This document shows positions 44,814 through 52,436 of a stretch of DNA of 64,000 bases, piece after piece. A model generated the notes under the pieces. The model was not told where the DNA came from. It saw nothing but the letters and a program-made list of their open reading frames with translations, and did no database searches. How positions within the stretch are numbered: the first letter of the stretch is position 1; each line of letters starts with the position of its first letter. Made by a program: the position numbers and the translations under genes. Origin of the DNA: Panacibacter ginsenosidivorans. GTDB taxonomy: Bacteria > Bacteroidota > Bacteroidia > Chitinophagales > Chitinophagaceae. The DNA lies in NCBI RefSeq assembly GCF_007971225.1, contig NZ_CP042435.1:3785501-3849500 (forward strand), given 5' to 3'.

Positions 44814-46019
44814 TTAATTGAAAGCATCCATAGCATTATCAAGTTCGGTACTTACAATTTTGGCATATATCTGTGTCTGGCTTATTGCTGAGTGTCCCAT
44901 AAGCTTTTGCACTTTATCAATACTGATGCCTTTTTGCAGTGCCCTGCAAGCCCAGGTATGTCGTGCTATATGAAAACTGCACGGTTTTATAATATTACAT
45001 TTTTTTGTGATTATTTTTAAATTTTTATTGATATAGGCTGTTGCACTGGAAATGGCCGAATCCAACTCACGGGCATTTTTTTCATCCAACGAATCGGGCA
45101 GCATTGGAAAAATATAAGGATTTGTGTCGTTTCTTAATTCTGCATATTTATTAATTATTTCTAACCCTGTATTAGGAACTTTTATAGATAATTGTTCTTT
45201 GGTTTTATGGATAGTGATATTAATATTTTTGCCGTCAAACATGCTCCATTTCAATAATAGCATATCAGATACACGCAAGCCACCCGCATACGAAGCAAAA
45301 ACAAACATATCCCTATGCAAGTCAAGACGAGTATTGATAGGTAAAAGCACATCCTCTATTAGTTTTAATTCGGTTTCATTAAGGAAAACGCGATTAGTTT
45401 TATCCTGTTTAAGTTGATAACGTAGAAAAGGGTTTTGGCTATGTTCTATTAATTCTCTTCTGTAGGCTTCGTTAAAAACCCTACGAATAAATTTCAAGTC
45501 TTTGTGGATGGTATTTGTTTTGTTTTTCATGGTTTGACGTAAATAGGTTTCATATTTAATAAGAAATTCCACATTGATTTCCTGTAGCGGCAGAGCTTTC
45601 TCTTTCATATACGTCGTCATTTTTTTGATAATAGACGTGCATTTATCATAGGTTCCGATTTTATTTTCCTGTATATATGAATTCAAAATCTCATTTGCCA
45701 ATTGGAAAAAGTCAGTTTCCTTTTTGCCAAACGTCTTTTCTTTTAGCATTTTGCTCGTCAAGTGATTTGATGAGGTTTCGAATTCAAGTACATTATCCTG
45801 TAGTTCAGCAAATTTGTTAGCCAAAAATGAATTTAAACGAGCACTGCTTTTATGAGCTGATTTTACTTTATTTTTATCGTTGTCCCACTGGTCAATTGGG
45901 ATCATAATGCCTGAGCTGATATAAGAAATTTTTCTGTTTTTTATTATTCGAAAGTGTATAGGTGCTAAATTTTGCTTATTCACCTTATCTTTGCGAAAAA
46001 TCATTGTAACGCTGGCCAT
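44814..46019 (-). CDS. Tyrosine-type site-specific integrase
   Basis: 401 aa phage-integrase family protein. Arm-binding and SAM-like core-binding regions (to about 205) come before the catalytic domain with R249 (AGGLRVSDML), a likely K274, H350-x-x-R353 (SFHIARHTWA), H376 (LMGHSAISQ) and nucleophile Y385 (TQIYAK). All catalytic residues are present. The gene is next to attR and reads inward, and no other recombinase is in the element. Confidence 0.96.
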   Translation of the reverse strand: MASVTMIFRKDKVNKQNLAPIHFRIIKNRKISYISSGIMIPIDQWDNDKNKVKSAHKSSARLNSFLANKFAELQDNVLEFETSSNHLTSKMLKEKTFGKKETDFFQLANEILNSYIQENKIGTYDKCTSIIKKMTTYMKEKALPLQEINVEFLIKYETYLRQTMKNKTNTIHKDLKFIRRVFNEAYRRELIEHSQNPFLRYQLKQDKTNRVFLNETELKLIEDVLLPINTRLDLHRDMFVFASYAGGLRVSDMLLLKWSMFDGKNINITIHKTKEQLSIKVPNTGLEIINKYAELRNDTNPYIFPMLPDSLDEKNARELDSAISSATAYINKNLKIITKKCNIIKPCSFHIARHTWACRALQKGISIDKVQKLMGHSAISQTQIYAKIVSTELDNAMDAFN

Positions 46020-46067
46020 ATTTTTAATTTTATTGATTGGAAAATGATGAAATTATTGATAACAGTG

Positions 46068-46088
46068 GGGTAAACAATGGGGTAAACA
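46068..46088 (+). promoter_or_regulatory. Right arm-type integrase sites
   Basis: GGGTAAACA at 46068-46076 and 46080-46088, 12 bp apart, between the integrase gene and attR; same unit as the pair near attL. Confidence 0.65.
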
Positions 46089-46199
46089 TCTTATGCATTC
46101 AGATGCATTTGTTTGCTTTAAATTGCTCTTTCATTTTTTTGAAATGCTTGTCCACACTGCATTTGAGGGCAAGTAAAAGCAATAAAGTGAAGTCCGCTA

Positions 46200-46219
46200 A
46201 GTCCCTGCGGGGTCACAGA
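46200..46219 (+). other. attR core
   Basis: AGTCCCTGCGGGGTCACAGA, identical to the tRNA-Lys 3' end. 10 bases before tRNA-Gln. Confidence 0.93.
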
Positions 46220-46229
46220 AGTTTTGTAA

Positions 46230-46300
46230 TGCCCGATAGTATAACGGTAGTACCGCAGATTCTGGTTCTGCTTGTCTTGGTTCGAATCCAGGTCGGGTAA
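46230..46300 (+). tRNA. tRNA-Gln(CTG)
   Basis: 71-nt cloverleaf: acceptor TGCCCGA with TCGGGTA, D stem GTAT/GTAC, anticodon stem GCAGA/TCTGC around TTCTGGT (anticodon CTG), T stem CTTGG/CCAGG, discriminator A. No promoter is visible at once upstream, so it was probably co-transcribed with tRNA-Lys before the insertion. Confidence 0.95.
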
Positions 46301-46301
46301 C

Positions 46302-46337
46302 AAAAAAGCCTCGATAATAGACTATCGGGGCTTTTTT
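46302..46337 (+). terminator. Terminator after tRNA-Gln
   Basis: AAAAAAGCCTCGATA / TATCGGGGCTTTTTT, 2 bases after the tRNA. Confidence 0.92.
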
Positions 46338-46361
46338 ATTGTTGCCTGCTAATCAGAAAGC

Positions 46362-46418
46362 CTAAGTGTGCGACGCAACGAATGTTGCACAGTGATATTT
46401 AGCCGGGCTACTAAAAAT
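46362..46418 (+). repeat. GCGACGC dispersed repeat, copy 17
   Basis: Forward copy AAGTGTGCGACGCAACGAA, then TTTAGCCGGGCTACTAAAAA. First copy after the element. Confidence 0.8.
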
Positions 46419-46430
46419 ACCACGGGATGT

Positions 46431-46571
46431 TTAATGGTTGTTCCCGGTTTCTTCAGAATAACCCATTTCTATAAAGAATTCTTTACACGCTTCTGACACT
46501 GCTTCTGCAAAAGGTGACGCGGATCTTTTTCGTTTTGATATTTGCATCAAAACTTTCTTTATGAATTTCAT
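46431..46571 (-). CDS. Small basic protein of 46 aa
   Basis: Frame starting MKFIKKVLMQISKRKR and ending in an acidic helix with a cysteine (FAEAVSEACKEFF). It lies in the otherwise empty gap before the lipoprotein gene. No family known; coding is possible, not proven. Confidence 0.35.
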   Translation of the reverse strand: MKFIKKVLMQISKRKRSASPFAEAVSEACKEFFIEMGYSEETGNNH

Positions 46572-46649
46572 AGAAGTACAATAATTGTTGGTGTCTTTTA
46601 TAACGGTTAGCTATTTAATGCTGCAATATCTTAAGCAACATTGACTTGA

Positions 46650-47057
46650 TTAGCGAAAAGAAAAATCAACTACTTTATATGGCAAACCAGCCTGGCAAGT
46701 GTCTCTATACCACGAAATACCCACACTCTTGATTTCGTAACGAAAGCCAACTGACAAATCATCATTGTCGTTAGTGGTAATCTTTTTTTCGAATGCCAGT
46801 TGATTTGATAACCCGGGAATGTCTTTTATTTTCATGGAATATAGAACAGAGTCAAAAAGTACTGCTGTGTGGCTTTTTATAAATGCAGAGAAAGTAATGC
46901 TATCATTATCACTTGAATAATCCTGCTCTGTATGTAAAAGAAATTTGATCGTCTTCTCAGTGTATGAAGTTGAAGGTAGTGATGCATCTTTCTTGCATGA
47001 CTCTGCAATCAGGATAAATGTAAAAAGGGAAAATGCGATGGCTGCGGTTTTTTTCAT
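46650..47057 (-). CDS. Small lipoprotein, unrecognised
   Basis: 135 aa with a lipoprotein signal (MKKTAAIAFSLFTFILIAES, then CKK). The body is beta-rich (DSITFSAFIKSHTAVLFDSV, SVGFRYEIKSVGISWY). Function unknown. Downstream of the DUF4242 gene on the same strand, 99 bp apart. Confidence 0.75.
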   Translation of the reverse strand: MKKTAAIAFSLFTFILIAESCKKDASLPSTSYTEKTIKFLLHTEQDYSSDNDSITFSAFIKSHTAVLFDSVLYSMKIKDIPGLSNQLAFEKKITTNDNDDLSVGFRYEIKSVGISWYRDTCQAGLPYKVVDFSFR

Positions 47058-47156
47058 CGGTTAATTTTTATTTGTTTTTTTAATTGTAACTAAGTTTTTA
47101 AAAATGAATTATGTTGTTACGAAAAATCTTTAGACTAGGTTTTTTTGTAATGCTCA

Positions 47157-47456
47157 TTATTGCAAGGGATTGCTGCTTAGTGGATCGATGATCGTTTTCA
47201 CCTCGGTTATCTTATGAACGGGGAACTTGCCCAATTTTGCATGCTCCCTTATTACCTGTTCATTTTCGGCAATGTGAATACAGTAAATTTTATCATCCGT
47301 TATGAATGATTGTACCCAGTGGTATGGCCTGCCTAACTGGTTAATTACTTCGCAGGAAGTTTGTGAAATGGATTGTATTTCTTCAGGAGTAAGGTTTCCG
47401 GCTCCCGGCAAATTCCTTTCAACAACGAACTTTTTGAGGTATATGCTTTTTTCCAT
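47157..47456 (-). CDS. DUF4242 (nickel-binding-like) protein
   Basis: 99 aa from MEKSIYLKKFVVERN; the frame extends to 47498. Typical DUF4242 stretches: VERNLPGAGNLTPEEIQSIS, HWVQSFITDDKIYCIHIAEN and REHAKLGKFP. A ferredoxin-like fold related to the nickel-binding SCO4226. Cytosolic. Two AAATAGGGAA motifs lie upstream, shared with the exported double-DUF4242 gene. Confidence 0.88.
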   Translation of the reverse strand: MEKSIYLKKFVVERNLPGAGNLTPEEIQSISQTSCEVINQLGRPYHWVQSFITDDKIYCIHIAENEQVIREHAKLGKFPVHKITEVKTIIDPLSSNPLQ

Positions 47457-47526
47457 ACAAATGAATTTAAAGGTGAACTGACGGGTACAAAATTGCATTC
47501 GTCTTGTTTCTTTAATGACAGATGTA

Positions 47527-47557
47527 TTCCCTATTTAATAGAATGAGTTCCCTATTT
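47527..47557 (-). promoter_or_regulatory. Twin AAATAGGGAA motif before DUF4242 gene
   Basis: On the minus strand AAATAGGGAA occurs twice, 21 bp apart (47527-47536, 47548-47557), about 70-100 bp before the DUF4242 start. It overlaps the end of the LuxR-type gene. Confidence 0.55.
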
Positions 47558-50149
47558 TATAATTTCTTTACGGGTGGCTTCCTGTACAGCTTTTGCACGG
47601 GAGTTCACTTCCAGCTTAAAGAAAATGGAAGAGATATGATGATCAACGGTTTTGGGAGATATAAAGAGTTTGTCAGCAATTTCTTTGTTTTGTAAACCCT
47701 CTTTTAATAGTTGTAAAACATCGAGTTCGCGTTCTGTTAGATTTGCAGGGTTAGCTCTTGTGGATTTCCTGATACCACGCGGAATACTTTTAATACCTGA
47801 GCTTCTCATATGAAATTTCATCTTTTCATATACAGCAGTAGCGCCAAGCTTTTGCATAATAGAAACGGCAATTTTTTTGTCATCTTCCTTTCCTTCAAAT
47901 AAAGCAAGAGCCTGTTCATAAGGACAGTGTAATTGTTCCCATAATGATGCTGCTTTTAAAGCGGTGTTCACGTTATTGATCTCGTATCCGGCAAATTTTT
48001 CTTTAAGTTCTAAACGATCTCCACGCGATTTTAATAACCAAAATGCAAATTCATTATTTTCATAAATATTGCCCATTTCTTTAACCATATTTATAGCAGT
48101 GTCAATATCTTCTTTTTCAATATAAAACCTGTTGGTTATCCATTCATATTCTAACAAAGCAACAAATGCAGGAATTATTCTTTGCAGCTCCATTGTCTCA
48201 AGCGCAATTTTCTTTGATTCAAGTAACATGGGAAGTACATCGTTATCACCACTCCTGGCTTTTATAGTTCCCATAACGGCGAGAATACCTGTCTTAACAA
48301 TAGACGCCAGATATTCATCTCTGTGCAGGTTATCTGCCATTATATATGCTTCATTCCAATGCCCTGTCTTAAGATAAACCCTCGCTTTTTCTGCCATCAT
48401 ATAAGCTGTCCATGAGTCAAGGTCTCTTTCTTCACAATATTGAATGCCTTTTTCTAAAATTTCTTTTGCCAGTGTATAATCTTTCATCACAATGGCGCTA
48501 CTTCCCAGGTTGGTATATGCTCTCGCAGCGTGTTCATGATAGGCGTTTTTTAGCGCAATATCAAGGCTTTGTTGCAATAATTCAATACCTTTTTGTTTTG
48601 AAAATGGGCTGCGCATATATACGTCGCCAACATTATTCAATGCGTGAGAAAGTATCTCCTCGTCATTTAATTCTTTTGCCATCGTTATGGCTTTTTCGCC
48701 CCATAAAATGCATTCATCAGACTGATCCGCAAGCATTTTTAACTGCGACATATTACTGAACGCCATTGCTTTTGCCCTGGAAGATTGCTGATCAGCAAGC
48801 ACTTCAATAGCCTTAACAGCAAAGGCTTCTGCTTTTTTCCGGTTTCCATCAAACCACCATAACCGCGATAAAAAACGTAAAGCGCTACCTATACTTTCGA
48901 TATCATTTTTTCCCTTCCTTATCTCGAGGGCTTTAGTTGTATAAATAATAGCTTCTTTGATCTGGTTTGTGAGGTAGCACTCATATGCATATGAATCATA
49001 AAAACCAATCAGGGTGTCTTTGTCATTTCCCTGGTAATATTCAATAGCAGATAAATATAACTTCGATGCCTCTATATGGGCACCAAGAGAGGCAGCTTGT
49101 TTTGCTGCCAGTGGTGCATAGCGCACTACAAGATCGTATTCATTTGCATTTTTAGCATGATGAATAATGCGTTCGGTCTGCTGATTCTTTTCAAAACTTT
49201 CGAGGAACAGATTAAGGATATTTCTATGAAGTTCAACCCTTACCAAAGGAGACAATGATAATTCGATCGTTCTCCGGAATAATTCATGCTTAAAGGAAAT
49301 AAGGCCATTATCAATTACCAGTATTTTAAAATCCAGACAGCTGCTGATAGCAACAGAATAGGCAGGCTCCATCTTTTCAAGATAACTAACCTCAAAAGAT
49401 GTAGGAAGTATACAGAGTATTTCCCAAATATGTTTTGTAATCTCATCCAGCCGGTTATAAGTAGATAATACAGCATCCTTTATATTTTCAGGAACCCCCA
49501 AACTATAACTGGCTAATATTTCATTTACATAAAATGGATTACCACCGGATATGCTGTATACATCCTCGCCTTTATATCCTTTTTCGTCAGCCATTTTCTC
49601 AACTGCCTGTCTTGATAAAGGAAGTAATGGCAACCGGGTAAATGAATCAGGATTTAAATGCCCTAATATATGTCTCAAAGGATGATGTGCATCAATTTCA
49701 TTATCTCTGTAAGTAAGGATAAAAAGAGTTTGTAGTTGTGTAATTCTCCTGGCAAGGAATTTTATAAAATCAAGTGTAGCTTCATCAGCCCAATGAATAT
49801 CTTCAAATACAATAATGTTGACTTTTTCCTGGTTTTTCAACTCATAAAATAACCTGGAAAAAAAAGCGGTGCGATCTGTTATATCAGGGTTTGTATCAGG
49901 TAGATCATTTTTGATCTGCAGCAAAATATCGTATAAAGGTGCTAATGGTCGCGGCGCAAATAATGCATCGCAAATTCCCTGGTATATGTTGCAACTGCTT
50001 CGTACTTTTTTACAAAAGGCTTTTACAAGAGATGTTTTGCCAATGCCAGCTTCGCCGCTTATAAAAATACAATGGCCCTCACCTTCCGGTATTTTTTCAT
50101 AATGTGATTGGAGTATATTTAAGAACCCCTCTCTTTCGATTAGCTCCAT
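47552..50149 (-). CDS. Large ATP-binding LuxR-family regulator (LAL type)
   Basis: 865 aa from MELIEREGFL. Layout as in MalT/LAL regulators: STAND-type NTPase with Walker A SGEAGIGKTSLVKAF (31-45) and Walker B IIVFEDIHWADE (112-123), a winged-helix part, a long TPR-like region (about 400-780: SIGSALRFLSRLWW, AKAMAFSNMSQLKML, AARAYTNLGSSAIV), and a C-terminal LuxR helix-turn-helix (LTERELDVLQLLKEGLQNKE, then IADKLFISPKTVDHHIS). It lies between two DUF4242 genes that it probably controls. Confidence 0.92.
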   Translation of the reverse strand: MELIEREGFLNILQSHYEKIPEGEGHCIFISGEAGIGKTSLVKAFCKKVRSSCNIYQGICDALFAPRPLAPLYDILLQIKNDLPDTNPDITDRTAFFSRLFYELKNQEKVNIIVFEDIHWADEATLDFIKFLARRITQLQTLFILTYRDNEIDAHHPLRHILGHLNPDSFTRLPLLPLSRQAVEKMADEKGYKGEDVYSISGGNPFYVNEILASYSLGVPENIKDAVLSTYNRLDEITKHIWEILCILPTSFEVSYLEKMEPAYSVAISSCLDFKILVIDNGLISFKHELFRRTIELSLSPLVRVELHRNILNLFLESFEKNQQTERIIHHAKNANEYDLVVRYAPLAAKQAASLGAHIEASKLYLSAIEYYQGNDKDTLIGFYDSYAYECYLTNQIKEAIIYTTKALEIRKGKNDIESIGSALRFLSRLWWFDGNRKKAEAFAVKAIEVLADQQSSRAKAMAFSNMSQLKMLADQSDECILWGEKAITMAKELNDEEILSHALNNVGDVYMRSPFSKQKGIELLQQSLDIALKNAYHEHAARAYTNLGSSAIVMKDYTLAKEILEKGIQYCEERDLDSWTAYMMAEKARVYLKTGHWNEAYIMADNLHRDEYLASIVKTGILAVMGTIKARSGDNDVLPMLLESKKIALETMELQRIIPAFVALLEYEWITNRFYIEKEDIDTAINMVKEMGNIYENNEFAFWLLKSRGDRLELKEKFAGYEINNVNTALKAASLWEQLHCPYEQALALFEGKEDDKKIAVSIMQKLGATAVYEKMKFHMRSSGIKSIPRGIRKSTRANPANLTERELDVLQLLKEGLQNKEIADKLFISPKTVDHHISSIFFKLEVNSRAKAVQEATRKEIIK

Positions 50150-50186
50150 ATTACATGATTTGTAAAATGAGGCGCAAATTATTCTA

Positions 50187-50196
50187 AAATAGGGAA
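50187..50196 (+). promoter_or_regulatory. AAATAGGGAA motif between LAL and double-DUF4242 genes
   Basis: One exact copy, with a weaker AAATGAGGCG 22 bp upstream, about 80 bp before the start of the exported DUF4242 gene. Same orientation to the gene as the twin motif at 47527-47557. Confidence 0.5.
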
Positions 50197-50277
50197 TACT
50201 TCTTACCGCTCCCCACAAAACTGATAGTTGCTTTGCACCGCAATTCAAATTTATTAAAACAAAAAAACAATTTCATT

Positions 50278-50922
50278 ATGCAATCTATCATGAAGGTACG
50301 GTTTACAGCAGCCTTCCTTATTACATTCAGTTTTATTGCTCATTTATCTGCACAGCAGGTAAAGTCAGACACATCTTCTCAAACGAAGCAATCGAAAAAG
50401 CTTTTTATTGATGTTCACCAGCTGGAACCGGGTAAGGTGAAATATGAAGACGTTGCAGGCGCACATGCAAAGGATCTTGCTACCGAAAAAAAATATGGGG
50501 TAGACTTTTTAAAATATTGGGTAGATGAAGAGAAAGGTCTGGTATACTGCCTCTCTTCTTCAACGGATTCTGCATCTATAACAAAAACACATGCTGAAGC
50601 GCATGGGCTTTTACCAACCCGCGTTTATGAAGTTACTGATGGAAAAGAAGCTGCTGTTCATGGCAAAGAAAATTTATATCTCGATATCCATTACCTGGGT
50701 GCAGGACATGTTACTGCAAAAGACGTGGCAGCCGCTCATGAAAAAGATCTTGCCGTACAAAAAAAGCATGGCGTAAATCTTATAAACTATTGGGTAAATG
50801 AAAAAGATGGTGTGGTTATGTGTCTTGCACAGGCAAAAGATTCAACTGATCTTATTAAAACACATAAAGAAGCACATGGTCTTATTCCGGACCAGGTATT
50901 TGAAGTAAAGCAGGGGCAATAA
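50278..50922 (+). CDS. Exported protein with two DUF4242 domains
   Basis: 214 aa: signal peptide (FTAAFLITFSFIAHLSAQ), then two repeats of the DUF4242 fold, about 41-120 and 131-210, with matching parts KLFIDVHQLEPGKV / NLYLDIHYLGAGHV and THAEAHGLLPTRVYEV / THKEAHGLIPDQVFEV. A periplasmic metal- or ligand-binding role is possible. Divergent from the LAL regulator. An ATG at 50290 is an alternative start. Confidence 0.88.
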   Translation: MQSIMKVRFTAAFLITFSFIAHLSAQQVKSDTSSQTKQSKKLFIDVHQLEPGKVKYEDVAGAHAKDLATEKKYGVDFLKYWVDEEKGLVYCLSSSTDSASITKTHAEAHGLLPTRVYEVTDGKEAAVHGKENLYLDIHYLGAGHVTAKDVAAAHEKDLAVQKKHGVNLINYWVNEKDGVVMCLAQAKDSTDLIKTHKEAHGLIPDQVFEVKQGQ

Positions 50923-50939
50923 ATGTGAGTAGAATTTGT

Positions 50940-50990
50940 CGAGCCAGCCGGCATCAATGCTATTAAGCTATTGTTGCGTCGCACACTTCA
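50940..50990 (-). repeat. GCGACGC dispersed repeat, copy 18
   Basis: Reverse-oriented copy, CGAGCCAGCCGGCATCAATG then TTGTTGCGTCGCACAC, 18 bp after the double-DUF4242 stop. Confidence 0.75.
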
Positions 50991-51103
50991 GGGCTTTTAT
51001 CGCTCTTCAACAATGCGTTTGCAGACTTACATCATGTAACAGGCATGCACGCAGGAAACCATTCCCTATGAACAAAAAATTTTAATTAAAAACAAAAAGA
51101 AAA

Positions 51104-51727
51104 ATGAAACACTTATTTAATGCAGCCGCAAGCTGCACACAGAAAACCGTTGCTACACCTTTTCTTTATCAATCAAAAAACAACGCAACAAGGATTTTAT
51201 TTTCACTGGTTCTATCAGGCACAATTTTATTTACAAGCTGTAAAAAACAGAATGTTGATGCACCTGTAATTAATGATCAGTCTATAGCAGCAAATGCTGA
51301 TATGGAATCACTAGCCACTCATAGCATTACCGCACAGGAATTAAAACTGGCCAGGCAGGCTACAGAAAAATACCAGAATATCGATAGCGCCTTTGCAGAT
51401 GGCTATGCAGATATTGGTGTGGCAATGCCTAATATGGGGTATCATTTTCAAAGGTTAGATATTGTTGATTCTGTATTCGACATCAGTCACCCGGAATTGC
51501 TTGTATATAATAAAGATAACACAGGGGCTTTCAAACTTGTTGCAGTTGAATATGCAATACCACTTGATAAATCAGTAAATGCACCCAAAGGTTTTACAGG
51601 CAAGCAGGATGTTTGGGATGCGAATGCAGATTTTGGTTTATGGCTGCTTCATGCATGGGTATGGAAGTATAACCCGGATGGCGTGTTTAACCCAACGAAC
51701 CCTTTGGTAAATGTAATAATCCCATAG
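51104..51727 (+). CDS. Lipoprotein, unrecognised conserved family
   Basis: 207 aa. A long N-terminal region precedes the lipobox (LVLSGTILFTSC, near residue 46), so the true start may be further in. The mature part has MGYHFQRLD, DISHPELLVYNK, LVAVEYAIPL and LHAWVWKYNPDGVFNPTNP, a family seen in various bacteria, of no known function as far as I recall. First of three exported-protein genes on the same strand. Confidence 0.78.
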   Translation: MKHLFNAAASCTQKTVATPFLYQSKNNATRILFSLVLSGTILFTSCKKQNVDAPVINDQSIAANADMESLATHSITAQELKLARQATEKYQNIDSAFADGYADIGVAMPNMGYHFQRLDIVDSVFDISHPELLVYNKDNTGAFKLVAVEYAIPLDKSVNAPKGFTGKQDVWDANADFGLWLLHAWVWKYNPDGVFNPTNPLVNVIIP

Positions 51728-51783
51728 CAGGTATAGCATAGAATAAACAAGTAAGGTGGCCACTTGCAGAGCAAGGAAAAAAA

Positions 51784-51840
51784 GTACAAGAGTGCGACGC
51801 AACGATGCTCAATAGCAAGATATAGCCCTGGCTAATAAGA
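51784..51840 (+). repeat. GCGACGC dispersed repeat, copy 19
   Basis: Forward copy GTACAAGAGTGCGACGCAAC, GATGCTC, then TATAGCCCTGGCTAATAAG. Confidence 0.8.
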
Positions 51841-51921
51841 TCCATCTTGCTTGTTTATCTCTGCTTAAACTATATGCATGCCTTAAATGATCTCTTAATA
51901 AATAAAATAAAAAAAATAAAC

Positions 51922-52302
51922 ATGAAAACACTGATCACTTATTATTCATCTTTCTCAATATTAAAAAGAATTTTTGTTGCTGCTGCAATTGCAGGTTTTA
52001 TGTTTGCCTGTAAAAAAACTGCACCTGTTTCAACTTCTGTTGATTGCAGCGGGCCAGTAAAATCTTTTAGTGGCGATGTAAATTCAATTGTTCAAACATC
52101 CTGTGCAACAGACTCAGATTGTCATGGTTCAGGTAGCCACAGCGGGCCGGGCGAGTTGCTTACATATCCGGAAATATTCAATGCACGAACTGCTATTCGT
52201 ACTGCCGTTGCAACAGGTGTTATGCCTAAAGGCGGCACGTTGACAACAGCTGAAAAAAATGCACTTCTATGTTGGATTGATAATGGCGCCGTAAATAATT
52301 AA
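51922..52302 (+). CDS. Cytochrome c-like lipoprotein
   Basis: 126 aa with a lipoprotein signal (FVAAAIAGFMFACKK). The body reads VQTSCATDSDCHGSGSHSGP and ends TGVMPKGGTLTTAEKNALLC, then WIDNGA, as in small class I cytochromes. The heme motif is CX5CH instead of CXXCH, so heme attachment is doubtful. A distal methionine is present (VMPKGG). It may bind heme in an unusual way or have lost it. Confidence 0.72.
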   Translation: MKTLITYYSSFSILKRIFVAAAIAGFMFACKKTAPVSTSVDCSGPVKSFSGDVNSIVQTSCATDSDCHGSGSHSGPGELLTYPEIFNARTAIRTAVATGVMPKGGTLTTAEKNALLCWIDNGAVNN

Positions 52303-52436
52303 CCAGTGCCCTTGCGGTACAGAAGTTCTTACTTAGATAATTTAAAAAATAAAACATACATAAAACAGGGAAAGCTACGGGAAAGATTCCCTGAACTGAG
52401 ATATACTCTATCATAATTAATTTAAAAAAGGTGATA

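Larger units (their letters stand above)
28535..46219. mobile_element. Integrative element in tRNA-Lys, defence cargo
   Basis: About 17.7 kb between direct repeats of AGTCCCTGCGGGGTCACAGA. The left copy is the tRNA-Lys 3' end; the right copy lies in the spacer before tRNA-Gln. The right end holds, reading inward, a tyrosine integrase, an unrecognised protein, an HTH_17 protein and a P4-type primase-helicase. The rest is cargo, mostly on the minus strand. The DNA is visibly richer in A/T than its surroundings and has none of the dispersed GCGACGC repeats. No relaxase, type IV secretion or virion gene is seen, so it is more like a satellite or a mobilisable island than a full ICE or prophage. 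Confidence 0.93.

Noticed and set aside
28535-46219. Prophage
   Set aside because: No capsid, portal, terminase, tail or lysis gene is present; only integrase, HTH and primase remain in common.
46037-46300. Open frame of 87 codons on the plus strand
   Set aside because: It runs through attR and the whole tRNA-Gln gene, so it cannot be a real protein gene.
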